Shown: piece after piece, positions 8,112-16,949 of the stretch | Layout: each line of letters opens with the position of its first letter | How positions within the stretch are numbered: the first letter of the stretch is position 1 | Source: Bryobacter sp. CoA8 C33 | Lineage (GTDB): Bacteria; Acidobacteriota; Terriglobia; Bryobacterales; Bryobacteraceae | Length of the DNA: 41,309 nucleotides | Direction of reading: 5' to 3' | Assembly: GCA_019931185.1 (NCBI GenBank) | Contig: JAINDK010000045.1 | Location: 1-41,309, forward strand | Notes under the pieces: generated by a model | The model's database searches: none | What the model saw: only the letters and a program-made list of their open reading frames with translations | Told to the model about the DNA's origin: nothing | Program-made: the position numbers and the translations under genes

Positions 8112-8498
8112 GTGCTGATACCCAAACTTGACTACTCCAAGCTAGACGGCCTCGTCACCGCCGTCATCCAGGACTGGCAAACCAAACGCGTACTCATGGT
8201 CGGTTTCATGAACCAAGAAGCTTTTGCCCGCACCCTCGAGACCGGCAAGTGCTGCTTTTATTCCCGCTCCCGCAACAAGCAGTGGCTCAAAGGGGAATCG
8301 AGCGGCCACTTCCTGCTCGTCCGCGAAATCCGCACCGACTGCGATTTCGATACGCTCCTCATTCTGGCCGAAGCCGTCGGCCCCGGCGTCTGCCACGAAG
8401 GCTATGAATCCTGCTTTGCCAAGCGCCTCAACGAAGTCAACGAATTCGTCTATGTCGACACACCCACCTACAACCCCAACGAGGTCTACCAGCACTAA
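8112..8498 (+). CDS. hisI: Phosphoribosyl-AMP cyclohydrolase
   Basis: HisI (128 aa) opens the adenine ring of phosphoribosyl-AMP, the third step of histidine synthesis. The conserved stretch FYSRSRNKQWLKGESSGHF and the metal-binding CDFDT and GVCHEGYESCF segments are intact. Length matches a stand-alone cyclohydrolase; there is no fused HisE pyrophosphohydrolase domain, and HisE is not elsewhere in the window. The start is GTG at 8112 after GAAGGA at 8098-8103, just beyond the leader terminator. It is the first structural gene of the operon. Confidence 0.95.
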   Translation: MLIPKLDYSKLDGLVTAVIQDWQTKRVLMVGFMNQEAFARTLETGKCCFYSRSRNKQWLKGESSGHFLLVREIRTDCDFDTLLILAEAVGPGVCHEGYESCFAKRLNEVNEFVYVDTPTYNPNEVYQH

Positions 8499-8501
8499 GC
8501 C

Positions 8502-9371
8502 ATGAAGCTCAAACTCGGCATTCCCAAAGGCTCACTCGAAAACGCTACGATCGACATCTTCCGGCGGGCCGGCTTTCAGATCACCACCAGTTCCCGCAGC
8601 TACTTTCCCTCGATTGACGACCCGGAAATTGAATGCATGCTGATCCGCGCTCAGGAAATGGCCCGCTATGTCGAGGACGGGATCCTCGACGCCGGCTTGA
8701 CCGGCCGCGACTGGGTCGAGGAAAACAACGCCGATGTCGTGGCCGTTTCCGACCTCGTCTACAGCCGCGCCAGCTTCTCGAAAGTCCGCTGGGTTCTGGC
8801 CGTCCCCGAAAACTCCCCCGTGCATAGCGTGCGCGATCTCGAGGGCAAGATCATCGCCACCGAACTGGTCGGCGCCACCCGGCGCTACCTCGAACGCAAC
8901 GGCGTAACGGCCAAGGTGGAATTCTCCTGGGGCGCCACCGAAGTCAAGCCGCCCGTGCTCGCCGACGCCATCGTCGAGGTGACCGAAACCGGAAATTCAC
9001 TCCGCGCCAACAAGCTGCGCATCGTGGAAACCATACTCGAGTCCAACACCCAGCTCATTGCCAACAAGGCCAGCTACCAGGACCCCTGGAAGCAGCGCAA
9101 ACTCGCCGACATGAAGCTGCTGCTCGAAGGCGCGATTGCCGCTCTCGGTAAAGTCGGGCTGATCCTTAACGTCGAGCGCGAGAACCTCGATCAGGTCATC
9201 GCCGTCCTCCCGGCCCTCAAGAAACCAACCATCAGCCAACTCTCCGACCCCGGCTGGGTGGCCGTCCACACCATCCTCGATGAAACGACAGTGCGCACGA
9301 TCATCCCGCGCCTCAAGGAAGCTGGCGGCCAGGGCATCGTTGAATATCCGCTGAACAAGATCATCGTCTAA
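8502..9371 (+). CDS. hisG: ATP phosphoribosyltransferase, long form
   Basis: The first committed enzyme of histidine synthesis, joining ATP and PRPP. At 289 aa it is the long, self-sufficient form: two periplasmic-binding-like catalytic lobes ([21 protein letters not shown] at the N-terminus, [18 protein letters not shown] as the PRPP loop) followed by a C-terminal regulatory domain (from about residue 215) that binds histidine for feedback inhibition. No HisZ subunit is therefore needed. It starts 3 bp after the hisI stop. Enzyme-level feedback would act alongside the transcriptional attenuation proposed upstream. Confidence 0.95.
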   Translation: MKLKLGIPKGSLENATIDIFRRAGFQITTSSRSYFPSIDDPEIECMLIRAQEMARYVEDGILDAGLTGRDWVEENNADVVAVSDLVYSRASFSKVRWVLAVPENSPVHSVRDLEGKIIATELVGATRRYLERNGVTAKVEFSWGATEVKPPVLADAIVEVTETGNSLRANKLRIVETILESNTQLIANKASYQDPWKQRKLADMKLLLEGAIAALGKVGLILNVERENLDQVIAVLPALKKPTISQLSDPGWVAVHTILDETTVRTIIPRLKEAGGQGIVEYPLNKIIV

Positions 9372-10618
9372 TGGCACTTCTACGCATCCTCCCCCGCTCC
9401 CGCGCGACGAGCCTCCTCAAGCGCCGACAGGTCCAATTGGCCGAAGCCGTCGCCACCGTCGAGCCAATTCTCGCCGCCGTCGAGCGCGATGGCGACCGGG
9501 CTCTGTTTGAATATGCCCGGCGCTTCGATGGCTTCGACCGCAAGTCCCCCCGCGTCAGCCCAGCCGAGTGTGCCGCCGCGGCTAAAACGCTTTCCCCCGC
9601 CTTTGTCAAAGCGGTCCGCGCCGCCGCGGCCAATGTCCGTGAGTTCGCCCGCTTCCAGCTGCCCAAACCGGGCACGATCGAAGTCGCCCCGGGCTTGAAG
9701 CTCGGCTACGTGGTGCGGCCCCTCGAAACCGTGGCGGCCTACATTCCCTCCGGCCGCTATCCCCTGCCTTCAACTCTCGTCATGACGACGCAACCCGCCC
9801 AGGTGGCCGGCGTCAGCAATATCTGTGTCACCAGCCCCCGCTTTGTTCCCGGGATCTTCGGCGCCGCTCACCTGCTTGGCGTAACGAATGCCTTCCTGCT
9901 CGGGGGCGCCCACGCGATCGCCGCCTTCGCCTTTGGCACCCGCACCGTACCCCGCGCCGACCGCATCGTGGGCCCGGGTAACATCTATGTCGCCGCCGCT
10001 AAGAAACTGCTCGCCGGACAGGTGGGCATCGATTTCATCGCCGGCCCCACCGAGATCCTGATCATCGCCGGCCAAGGCAATCCGCGCTGGATCGCCGCCG
10101 ATATGCTCGCCCAGGCCGAGCATGATACCGATGCCGCCGCGATTCTGCTGACACCCGATTCGACCCTCGCCGCCGAGGTGGCCGCCGAGGTCGAACTCCA
10201 GCTCGAGACCCTTCCCACCGCCTCCGTCGCCCGCACCGCCATCCGCAAGAACTCGGCCATTCTTCTTGTCGACAGCTTGGAGGAAGCCTGCGAGCTTTCC
10301 AACCGCTTCGCCCCCGAACATCTCTCGATTCCCTCGGCAAAGTATCTGAAGCAGATCCAGCACGCCGGCGGTATCTTCATCGGCGGCTACTCGCCCGAGG
10401 CGGCGGGAGACTATGCCAGCGGGCCCAACCACGTGCTACCCACCAGTGGCGCCGCTCGCTTGCGCGGCGGCCTCTCGGTCACCGACTTCGTCAAGATCAT
10501 CACCACCCAGCAGTTGAGCCCGGGCGCTCTGCGCGCCCTCGCCCCCAGCATCACCACGCTCGCCCGCGCCGAGGGGCTCGAGGCTCACGCCCGCAGCGTG
10601 GAGGAGCGTTTACGCTAA
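9371..10618 (+). CDS. hisD: Histidinol dehydrogenase
   Basis: A zinc enzyme of 415 aa that oxidises histidinol to histidine in two NAD-dependent steps, the last reactions of the pathway. Family hallmarks are VGPGNIYVAAAKKLLAGQVGID, GPTEILIIA, DMLAQAEHD, the catalytic region RFAPEHLSI, and GPNHVLPTSGAARL near the C-terminus with its zinc-binding His. Length is slightly below the common 430 residues but no motif is missing. The start overlaps the hisG stop by one base (TAATG). Confidence 0.95.
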   Translation: MALLRILPRSRATSLLKRRQVQLAEAVATVEPILAAVERDGDRALFEYARRFDGFDRKSPRVSPAECAAAAKTLSPAFVKAVRAAAANVREFARFQLPKPGTIEVAPGLKLGYVVRPLETVAAYIPSGRYPLPSTLVMTTQPAQVAGVSNICVTSPRFVPGIFGAAHLLGVTNAFLLGGAHAIAAFAFGTRTVPRADRIVGPGNIYVAAAKKLLAGQVGIDFIAGPTEILIIAGQGNPRWIAADMLAQAEHDTDAAAILLTPDSTLAAEVAAEVELQLETLPTASVARTAIRKNSAILLVDSLEEACELSNRFAPEHLSIPSAKYLKQIQHAGGIFIGGYSPEAAGDYASGPNHVLPTSGAARLRGGLSVTDFVKIITTQQLSPGALRALAPSITTLARAEGLEAHARSVEERLR

Positions 10619-11691
10619 TGGATCTGCCCCGTCCCAAACCACGTCCCGCCATCGAGCGCATGGCCGCCTACCACCCGCCGAGTTCGGGCCGGGCCGGTAA
10701 ACTGCGGCTCGACTTTAACGAAAACACAGTCGGCGCCAGCCCCCGCGTCGTCAGCAAACTCCAGCAAGTGCTCAGCGCCGATGCCCTCACGGTCTACCCC
10801 GAGTACACCGAAGTGCTGCCCGCCCTGGCCCGCTTCTTCGAGGTCGCCGAAGATGAGCTGATTCTCACCAACGGCACCGACGAAGCCATACAGGTGCTTA
10901 TCAATGCCTACGTCGACAACGATGACGATGTACTGATCCTCACCCCCAGCTATGCCATGTATCGCTTCTACAGCGAGGTCGCCGGCGCTCGCGTCCGCAC
11001 TCTGCCCTACAAGCCCGATACGCTCAAGTTCCCCCTCGAAGAGCTTCTCGCCGCCATTCGGCCCACCACCAAGGCCATCCTCATCTCCAATCCCAACAAC
11101 CCCACAGGCACCGCGCTCAAACGCGAGGGCATCGAACGCATTCTCGACAAGGCCCCCGAAGCCGCCGTGCTCATCGACGAGGCCTACTTCGAGTTCTGCG
11201 GCATCACCATGCTGCCATACCTGAACGAGTATCCCAACCTCTTCGTCAGCCGCACCTTCTCGAAGGTCTACGGCATGGCCGCCCTGCGCGTCGGCTGCCT
11301 CTTCTCCTGCGCGGAGAACATGGCCGCCCTGCACAAATCTCACTCTCCCTATTCGGTCAACTACCTCGCCGCCATCGCCGCCCGCGCCGCGATCGAAGAT
11401 ACCGCTTACCTCAAAAGCTTTGTCACCGAAGTGCTGGCCGCCCGCGAAGTGCTTACCGCTGGCCTCGAAAAGCTGGGCGTCCCTTATGTTCCTTCGCAGG
11501 CCAATTTCGTCCTCATGCACATCGGCCCGCGCGCCCAGGAAGTCTGCGACCGCCTCAAGCTCGAGGGCATCCTCGTGCGCAACCGCGGCTATGAGATCCC
11601 CGGCGCCGTGCGCGTTACCGTCGGCACCCAGGAGCAGACCCGCCGCTTCCTCATCGCTCTGGCGCCGCTCTGGCAGGAGATCCAGCGATGA
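10618..11691 (+). CDS. hisC: Histidinol-phosphate aminotransferase
   Basis: A PLP-dependent class I/II aminotransferase (357 aa) converting imidazole-acetol phosphate to histidinol phosphate with glutamate as amino donor. The PLP lysine lies in SRTFSKVYGMAALRVG. SNPNNPTGTALKREG, IDEAYFEF and the C-terminal RVTVGTQEQTRRF complete the fold-type I pattern. The N-terminal LDFNENTVGASPRVV matches HisC. It starts by TAATG overlap with hisD and ends in ATGA overlap with the phosphatase gene. Confidence 0.94.
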   Translation: MDLPRPKPRPAIERMAAYHPPSSGRAGKLRLDFNENTVGASPRVVSKLQQVLSADALTVYPEYTEVLPALARFFEVAEDELILTNGTDEAIQVLINAYVDNDDDVLILTPSYAMYRFYSEVAGARVRTLPYKPDTLKFPLEELLAAIRPTTKAILISNPNNPTGTALKREGIERILDKAPEAAVLIDEAYFEFCGITMLPYLNEYPNLFVSRTFSKVYGMAALRVGCLFSCAENMAALHKSHSPYSVNYLAAIAARAAIEDTAYLKSFVTEVLAAREVLTAGLEKLGVPYVPSQANFVLMHIGPRAQEVCDRLKLEGILVRNRGYEIPGAVRVTVGTQEQTRRFLIALAPLWQEIQR

Positions 11692-12335
11692 GCCGCCCGA
11701 TGCTCGTCTTCGACATGGACGGCGTCCTCGTCGAGGTCAAGGAGTCTTATCGTGAATCCATCCGCGCCACCGTGCAACACTTCACCGGCCGCGAGCCCTC
11801 TCACGCCCTCATCCAGGACTACAAGAATCGCGGCGGCTGGAATAACGACTGGAAGCTGTCCCAGGAGCTTTGCCGCATCGAGGGCCACCACATCGCCTAT
11901 GACACCGTCATCGAGGTCTTCAATCAATATTTCTTCGGTCACGACGGCGTGCCGGGCCTCATCCTGCGCGAGCGCTGGATCGACTCAAACGGCGTGCTCT
12001 CCCGCCTGAATGACCGCTTTGACTTCGCCGTCTTCACGGGCCGCCTCCAGCAGGAAGCCCGCATCACGCTCGCGCGTTTCGCCACGCATCTGCGCTTTGC
12101 CGAAGTCATCGGCGACGATGACGTCTCGCGCTCCAAGCCCGACCCCGAAGGCCTGCTGACCCTCCAATCGCGTCACAACGTCGTCTACTACCTCGGCGAT
12201 ACGGTCGACGATGCCCGCGCCGCCGCGGCGGCCCGCGTTCCTTTCATCGCCATCACCGCGCCGGGCGGTGACTTCAGCGGCTTAGCCCCGGCCCACTTTC
12301 TCACCAGCATCAACGAACTGGAGACCATCCTCTAA
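11688..12335 (+). CDS. HAD-IA phosphatase within the his operon, candidate histidinol-phosphatase
   Basis: A 215-aa haloacid-dehalogenase phosphatase. The motifs are intact: [13 protein letters not shown] (nucleophile and acid Asp), [10 protein letters not shown] (motif II), SKPDPEG (motif III Lys) and [12 protein letters not shown] (motif IV). It is embedded between hisC and hisB with 4-bp and 1-bp overlaps, and no other histidinol-phosphate phosphatase (HisN, PHP type or HisB-N) is in the operon. I infer that it removes the phosphate of histidinol phosphate. It is not closely similar to the HisB N-terminal phosphatase domain, and a phosphoglycolate-type housekeeping role remains possible. 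Confidence 0.85.
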   Translation: MSRPMLVFDMDGVLVEVKESYRESIRATVQHFTGREPSHALIQDYKNRGGWNNDWKLSQELCRIEGHHIAYDTVIEVFNQYFFGHDGVPGLILRERWIDSNGVLSRLNDRFDFAVFTGRLQQEARITLARFATHLRFAEVIGDDDVSRSKPDPEGLLTLQSRHNVVYYLGDTVDDARAAAAARVPFIAITAPGGDFSGLAPAHFLTSINELETIL

Positions 12336-12922
12336 TGCGCACTGCAGCCATCGAACGCATCACCAAGGAAACTCAGATCCGCGCCGCCCTCAAAATCGAG
12401 GGTAAGGGCAAGTACACCATCGCCACCGGCGTCCGCTTTCTCGACCACATGCTCGAGCTTTTCACCCGCCACGGTGGATTCGACCTGAAACTCGAGGCCA
12501 CCGGCGATCTCGATGTCGATCAGCATCACACGGTCGAGGATACCGGTATCGTTCTCGGCCAACTCTTCAACCAGGCTCTCGGCGACCGCAAGGGTATCAA
12601 CCGCGCCGGCTACTTCGTGCAGACCATGGATGAAACCCTCGCCGTCACCGCCGTCGACTTGGGTGGCCGCCCCGCTCTCGTTTATAAGGACCTCGTCCGC
12701 GTGGTCCACATCGGCGACCTGCAAACCGAACTGCTGCCCGATTTCTTCGACGGCTTTACCCAGCACGCCAAAGCCAACCTGCACGCCAAAGTGCTCTACG
12801 GCCGCTCCAATCACCACAAGATCGAAGCTATCTTCAAGTGCTTTGCCCGGGCCATGAAATATGCCTGCTCCAAGGATCCGCGGCTGAAAGACCAGTTGCC
12901 CTCCACCAAGGAACTGCTGTGA
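12335..12922 (+). CDS. hisB: Imidazoleglycerol-phosphate dehydratase
   Basis: A manganese enzyme (195 aa) that dehydrates imidazoleglycerol phosphate to imidazole-acetol phosphate. Metal-binding motifs are complete: [28 protein letters not shown], and [17 protein letters not shown] near the C-terminus. It is the monofunctional form, with the phosphatase supplied by the separate HAD gene just upstream. It starts in TAATG overlap and ends in GTGA overlap with hisH. Confidence 0.95.
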   Translation: MRTAAIERITKETQIRAALKIEGKGKYTIATGVRFLDHMLELFTRHGGFDLKLEATGDLDVDQHHTVEDTGIVLGQLFNQALGDRKGINRAGYFVQTMDETLAVTAVDLGGRPALVYKDLVRVVHIGDLQTELLPDFFDGFTQHAKANLHAKVLYGRSNHHKIEAIFKCFARAMKYACSKDPRLKDQLPSTKELL

Positions 12923-13515
12923 TCTCCATTCTCGACTATGGCGCCGGCAATCTGCGGTCCGTCCAGAACACGCTCGCCGAGCTGGGCGCCAGCTACCGTC
13001 TCATCGACACCCCCGAGGCGGTGCTCGCCGCCGGCAAGCTCATCCTGCCCGGCGTCGGCCATTTCGGCCAATTGATGGCCGCTCTCGATTCCCTCCGCCT
13101 GCGGGAGCCGCTTCTGGCCAAAATCGCCGCCGGCACCCCGTTTTTCGGGATCTGCCTCGGCATGCAAGCCTTGTTCTCCGCCAGCGACGAAGCCCCGGAG
13201 CTGAAGGGCCTGGGCCTGTACCCGGAGCGCATTGAACGCTTTCCCGCCACGGCGCGGGTACCCCACATGGGCTGGAACTCGCTCGAGGCGCGCCCGGGCT
13301 CCAAACTCCTCGCTGGCCTTGCCGGCCCCATCTACGTCTACTTCGCCAACAGCTACTACGCGCCACCCGTGCCCGCCACGGCCGCCATCTGCCACTACCA
13401 ACTCCCTTTCACTGCCGTCATCGAGCAGAACAACGTCTACGGCGTGCAGTTTCACCCTGAAAAATCCGGCCCCACCGGCTTGCGCATCATTCGTAACTTC
13501 TTGGAGCTCGCCTGA
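12919..13515 (+). CDS. hisH: Imidazole glycerol phosphate synthase, glutaminase subunit
   Basis: A class I glutamine amidotransferase (198 aa) that produces ammonia for HisF. The nucleophile Cys is in [12 protein letters not shown] and the catalytic His in [23 protein letters not shown] is the typical N-terminus. The start is a GTG at 12919 overlapping the hisB stop (GTGA). An in-frame upstream ATG inside hisB would add 27 residues unlike the family and is rejected. The gene ends in TGATG overlap with hisF, its structural partner. Confidence 0.94.
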   Translation: MISILDYGAGNLRSVQNTLAELGASYRLIDTPEAVLAAGKLILPGVGHFGQLMAALDSLRLREPLLAKIAAGTPFFGICLGMQALFSASDEAPELKGLGLYPERIERFPATARVPHMGWNSLEARPGSKLLAGLAGPIYVYFANSYYAPPVPATAAICHYQLPFTAVIEQNNVYGVQFHPEKSGPTGLRIIRNFLELA

Positions 13516-14276
13516 TGCTCGCCAAACGCATCATCCCCTGCCTCGACGTCACCGCCGGCCGCGTCGTCAAGGGCGTCAACTTCGTCAACCTGCGTGATGC
13601 CGGCGACCCGGTCGAGCTCGCCGAGCGCTATAACCTCCAAGGCGCCGACGAAGTCGTCTTTCTCGACATCACGGCCAGCTCCGACGAACGCACCACCATG
13701 GTCGATGTCGTCTTCCGCACCGCCCAGCGCGTCTTCATCCCCCTCACCGTCGGCGGCGGCATTCGCCAGGTGCGCGACGCCCGCAAGATCCTGGTTTCCG
13801 GCGCCGATAAAGTCAGCGTCAACACCGCCGCCGTCCGGCGCCCCGAACTCATCACCGAACTCAGCCGCGAATTCGGCGCCCAAGCCGTCGTACTCGCCAT
13901 CGACGCCCGCCGCAAGGCCGATTCCTGGTCGGTCTTCACCAAGGGCGGCCGCGTCGACGAGTCCATCGATGTCATCGAATGGGCCCAGCGCGGCGAGGCT
14001 CTCGGCGCCGGCGAAATCCTGCTGACATCCATGGATACCGATGGCGTCCAACGCGGCTTCGACTGCGCTCTCACCCGCGCCGTCAGCCGCGCCACCCGCA
14101 TCCCCGTCATCGCCAGCGGCGGCGGCGGAACCCCCGAACACTTCCTCGAAGTGCTGACCACCGGCGAAGCCGACGCCGCTCTGGCTGCCAGCATCTTCCA
14201 CTACGGCACTTACACCGTCAACGATCTTAAGGAATTCCTCGATCGTCACAATATCCCCGTCAGGAAAAACGCATGA
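13515..14276 (+). CDS. hisF: Imidazole glycerol phosphate synthase, cyclase subunit
   Basis: A TIM barrel (253 aa) that uses ammonia tunnelled from HisH to close the imidazole ring, giving imidazoleglycerol phosphate and AICAR. Catalytic Asp residues lie in [15 protein letters not shown] and in [15 protein letters not shown]. The phosphate loops [11 protein letters not shown] and [12 protein letters not shown] are present. Length is normal for the family. It overlaps hisH by one base and hisA by four. Confidence 0.96.
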   Translation: MLAKRIIPCLDVTAGRVVKGVNFVNLRDAGDPVELAERYNLQGADEVVFLDITASSDERTTMVDVVFRTAQRVFIPLTVGGGIRQVRDARKILVSGADKVSVNTAAVRRPELITELSREFGAQAVVLAIDARRKADSWSVFTKGGRVDESIDVIEWAQRGEALGAGEILLTSMDTDGVQRGFDCALTRAVSRATRIPVIASGGGGTPEHFLEVLTTGEADAALAASIFHYGTYTVNDLKEFLDRHNIPVRKNA

Positions 14277-14968
14277 TTGTTCCTTGTATTGATCTTCAGG
14301 ATGGCAAGGTCGTCCAACTTGTCCAGGGCAAGAAGAAGGCCCTCGAAGGGGAAGAGCCGCTCGTCATGCTGGCCCGCTTCGCCGGGTTCCCTGAAATCCA
14401 GGTCATTGACCTCGATGCCGCCATGGGCCGCGGCGCCAACGACTCCATCGTCGAACTGCTCGCCGGCCGCGCCCGCTGCCGCGTCGGCGGCGGCGTACGC
14501 AATGCCACCCGCGCCCGCGCCCTCATCGATCAAGGCGCGGCGCAGGTCATCGTCGGCACCGCTGCCTTTACCCGCGATGGCATCCACCAGGAAACCCTCC
14601 AATCCATCGCCGGCTCCATCGGCCGCGAGCGCGTCCTGATCGCCCTGGATTCCTTCGCCGGCAAGATCGTCGTCAAAGGCTGGCAGGAATCCACCAACCT
14701 CGCCGCCATCGAGGTCCTGCGCCAACTCGAGCCCTACTGCGGCGGTTTCTTGTGTACTTATGTTGACAAGGAAGGCATGATGCAGGGTACCGACCTCGAC
14801 TGGTTCCGTCAGTTGCGCGCCGCCACTACCCTGCCCATCACTGCCGCCGGCGGTATCACCACCATTGACGATGTCAAGGCACTGATGGCGCTCAATATCC
14901 ACTCCGCCCTCGGCATGGCCATCTATACCGGCCGCCTATCACTCGAAGATCTCCGCCGATTGCTTTAA
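14273..14968 (+). CDS. hisA: ProFAR isomerase (HisA), divergent form
   Basis: A (beta/alpha)8 isomerase (231 aa) that performs the Amadori rearrangement of ProFAR to PRFAR before the HisHF step. The first catalytic Asp is in [16 protein letters not shown] and the phosphate loops are [13 protein letters not shown] and [11 protein letters not shown]. The second active-site segment reads [15 protein letters not shown] instead of the usual bacterial TDISRDGTLxG; it has the Asp but resembles the FLVHGVDVEGK pattern of plant and fungal HisA. The function is secured by position as the last gene of the operon, by ATGA overlap with hisF, and by sequence. Confidence 0.9.
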   Translation: MIVPCIDLQDGKVVQLVQGKKKALEGEEPLVMLARFAGFPEIQVIDLDAAMGRGANDSIVELLAGRARCRVGGGVRNATRARALIDQGAAQVIVGTAAFTRDGIHQETLQSIAGSIGRERVLIALDSFAGKIVVKGWQESTNLAAIEVLRQLEPYCGGFLCTYVDKEGMMQGTDLDWFRQLRAATTLPITAAGGITTIDDVKALMALNIHSALGMAIYTGRLSLEDLRRLL

Positions 14969-15013
14969 GACTCCCGCTGCCCGGCCGATATGACCATTGG
15001 GTAAGCTCTGGCA

Positions 15014-15961
15014 GTGACGATCCTCAATCCTCCTCTTGATTCAGCCGGCGATGCCGATCTGGCTCTCTGGCGTGCCAGCTTGCGCTGTTTATGCGAAATA
15101 CTGCCCGCCGAGCCGGCGTCCATCTCCACACCCCATCGCGAGAGCCTCGAAAATCTGGCCGCCTCAATACCGCAAAAAGCCGATCTGAATTCCCTCGAGC
15201 TGTGCCGCCAACAAACAGCCGCGATTCTGGCTAGCTACGGCGCGCAGTTGAGCGCGTATCTCGATACCCACGACAAAGAAGCAAAAGCCGTCTTGCAGTC
15301 TGTCGCCCAAATGACGGATACGCTCGCCGCCCTCGAGCGGCGCCACACCGCCACCCTCGATGCCCTGCTCAAAAAGCTCCGCGCGCTCGCCTCCACCGAG
15401 GGCCAAACCATGCCGCGCCGCGCGTTCGAGGCGGAGACCCAAAGCCTTGCGCTGTCCCTCGAGCAGGCAATCGAACTACAGCAACGCGAATTGCTCCAAG
15501 CCAGAAGCCGGCTGAGCGAAGAGATCTCCCGCAGCGAAGCCCGCAAACGGCTTGCCCTTCCCGGCCCCGCCGCTCAACATGGCTCCAGCCATCTGCGTAC
15601 CCTTAAGGACGCCGTCCGGTCGTGGCCCCACTATTGCCTTGTGCGCTATGAGTTCTCCGCCCCCTCCGGCAGTAATTTCGATGCCGCCGCTTGGCTCGAT
15701 TTCGAAGCTGCCCTTGCCGCCGTGCTGCCCGGCCTGATCGGGCATCCCGTTACGCTCGTCTCCCCGCAGCCGGGCGCCGTCCTCGCCGCCGTCGCCTGTT
15801 ACCTGCTCGAGTATGCCGCCAAGGCCGAAGAGATCGAAGCGTCCCTCTCCCAACTCAGTGGCGCCCTCTGCCGCTCCCGTGTTGTCGAGCCCAGGCGCGG
15901 CCCATCGCTCCATGACGAATCGATGCGGGAAGCCCTCGCCCGCCTCGAGCAAGCCCGCTAG
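15014..15961 (+). CDS. Coiled-coil protein, possible degenerate GGDEF-like C-terminus
   Basis: A 315-aa protein of no family that I recognise with confidence. Residues about 85-180 are charged and heptad-like (ALERRHTATLDALLKKLRAL, EQAIELQQRELLQARSRL), indicating a coiled coil. The C-terminal about 120 residues (HYCLVRYEFSAPSG onward) have the alternation of an alpha/beta domain and could be a GGDEF-related domain that has lost its signature; no GGDEF motif is seen. There is no signal peptide. The GTG start lies 45 bp after hisA on the same strand, so read-through from the his operon is possible. Confidence 0.65.
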   Translation: MTILNPPLDSAGDADLALWRASLRCLCEILPAEPASISTPHRESLENLAASIPQKADLNSLELCRQQTAAILASYGAQLSAYLDTHDKEAKAVLQSVAQMTDTLAALERRHTATLDALLKKLRALASTEGQTMPRRAFEAETQSLALSLEQAIELQQRELLQARSRLSEEISRSEARKRLALPGPAAQHGSSHLRTLKDAVRSWPHYCLVRYEFSAPSGSNFDAAAWLDFEAALAAVLPGLIGHPVTLVSPQPGAVLAAVACYLLEYAAKAEEIEASLSQLSGALCRSRVVEPRRGPSLHDESMREALARLEQAR

Positions 15962-15986
15962 CCCTCCGCCCCTCACCCGTTTCCGC

Positions 15987-16949
15987 TCAGTTCAGCTTCA
16001 CCAGTTCCGCGTAGCCGATCTGCCCGTTCAACCGCTCATCCGGCCGCGCTTGATCCCCTCCACCAAACCAGATCCGCACTCTCCCCTCCTCCACCAAAAC
16101 TGTCGCATCGCACACAACCGCGCTGTTCCAAGCCTGCTCCCCGCGCAATACCGGCTGCCTCAGCTTCACCCACTTTTCCCCATCCTCCGAGATCGCATAC
16201 CCCATCGCCCGTCGCTCCCGCCGGTCCCGGCCCGTGTACAACATCACCCACTTTCCCCCAGCAGGGAAGACCGCCGCCTCGCCCAGTCCGTTTTCATCAA
16301 AATCCCCCGCCCCGCCCAACTCCAGCAACGGCCCGCGTTTCTTCGTCCAATTCACTCCATCCAGCGAACGCGCCAGCCCCAGCCGCTGCCGCCGCGCCCG
16401 GTCCTCTCCCAGATAAAACAGGTAAAGCTGGCCTCCGGCCGCCAACAGGTAAGGGTCCCCGATGCTGACCTCATCCCAACTCATGCGCGGCCCCACCCGC
16501 AGCACGGGCTCGGGCAGAACTTCCCAATTCCCGCCATCGCGGCTGCGCGCCAGCTTCAGCTCATTGCGGCCCTTCGGCCCCGCTTGAAATACATAATGCA
16601 AGGCGCCCTGAAACTCAAGCACCGCGCCATTGGCGGCAATGTACTCCCCTCCCCCTTCGACGACTGTCCCTTCTTCCGTCCAGGCAATCCCGTCTGCCGA
16701 ACGGGCTCTCCGCGTCGACCAGCTCCTGCCATCGAATACCGAATACAGGTTCAGATACGATCCCTTCCAGCGAACCACCGAAGGATTCAAAACGTCCACC
16801 GCTGTCCCGCGCGGCATCACCGGGCCCGCCTCCGGCCGCCACATGAGTTCGAAGCGCGGAGTATGGCGCTCCGGCGCTGGCAGCCCAAACTCCCCATATC
16901 TTCCGCACCCGCCAAGCAACACCAACAGCCCCCACCACAAATACTTCAT
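15987..16949 (-). CDS. Lipoprotein with a glycosidase-type five-bladed propeller
   Basis: A 320-aa protein with a lipobox signal (WWGLLVLLGGCG), so it is probably anchored in a membrane. The body has repeated blades with S-x-D-G-x-x-W-like strands (ARSADGIAWTEEG, ARSRDGGNWEV, ARSLDGVNWTKK, AISEDGEKWVKL), typical of GH43/GH32/GH130-like folds. I cannot name the enzyme class, and catalytic acids cannot be assigned with certainty. Its start overlaps the kinase stop by 4 bp, making it the last gene of a seven-gene operon. Confidence 0.75.
   Translation of the reverse strand: MKYLWWGLLVLLGGCGRYGEFGLPAPERHTPRFELMWRPEAGPVMPRGTAVDVLNPSVVRWKGSYLNLYSVFDGRSWSTRRARSADGIAWTEEGTVVEGGGEYIAANGAVLEFQGALHYVFQAGPKGRNELKLARSRDGGNWEVLPEPVLRVGPRMSWDEVSIGDPYLLAAGGQLYLFYLGEDRARRQRLGLARSLDGVNWTKKRGPLLELGGAGDFDENGLGEAAVFPAGGKWVMLYTGRDRRERRAMGYAISEDGEKWVKLRQPVLRGEQAWNSAVVCDATVLVEEGRVRIWFGGGDQARPDERLNGQIGYAELVKLN

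Noticed and set aside
12838-12918. Longer hisH reading starting inside hisB
   Set aside because: The extra 27 residues do not match HisH; the GTG at 12919 gives the exact family N-terminus and a typical GTGA overlap.
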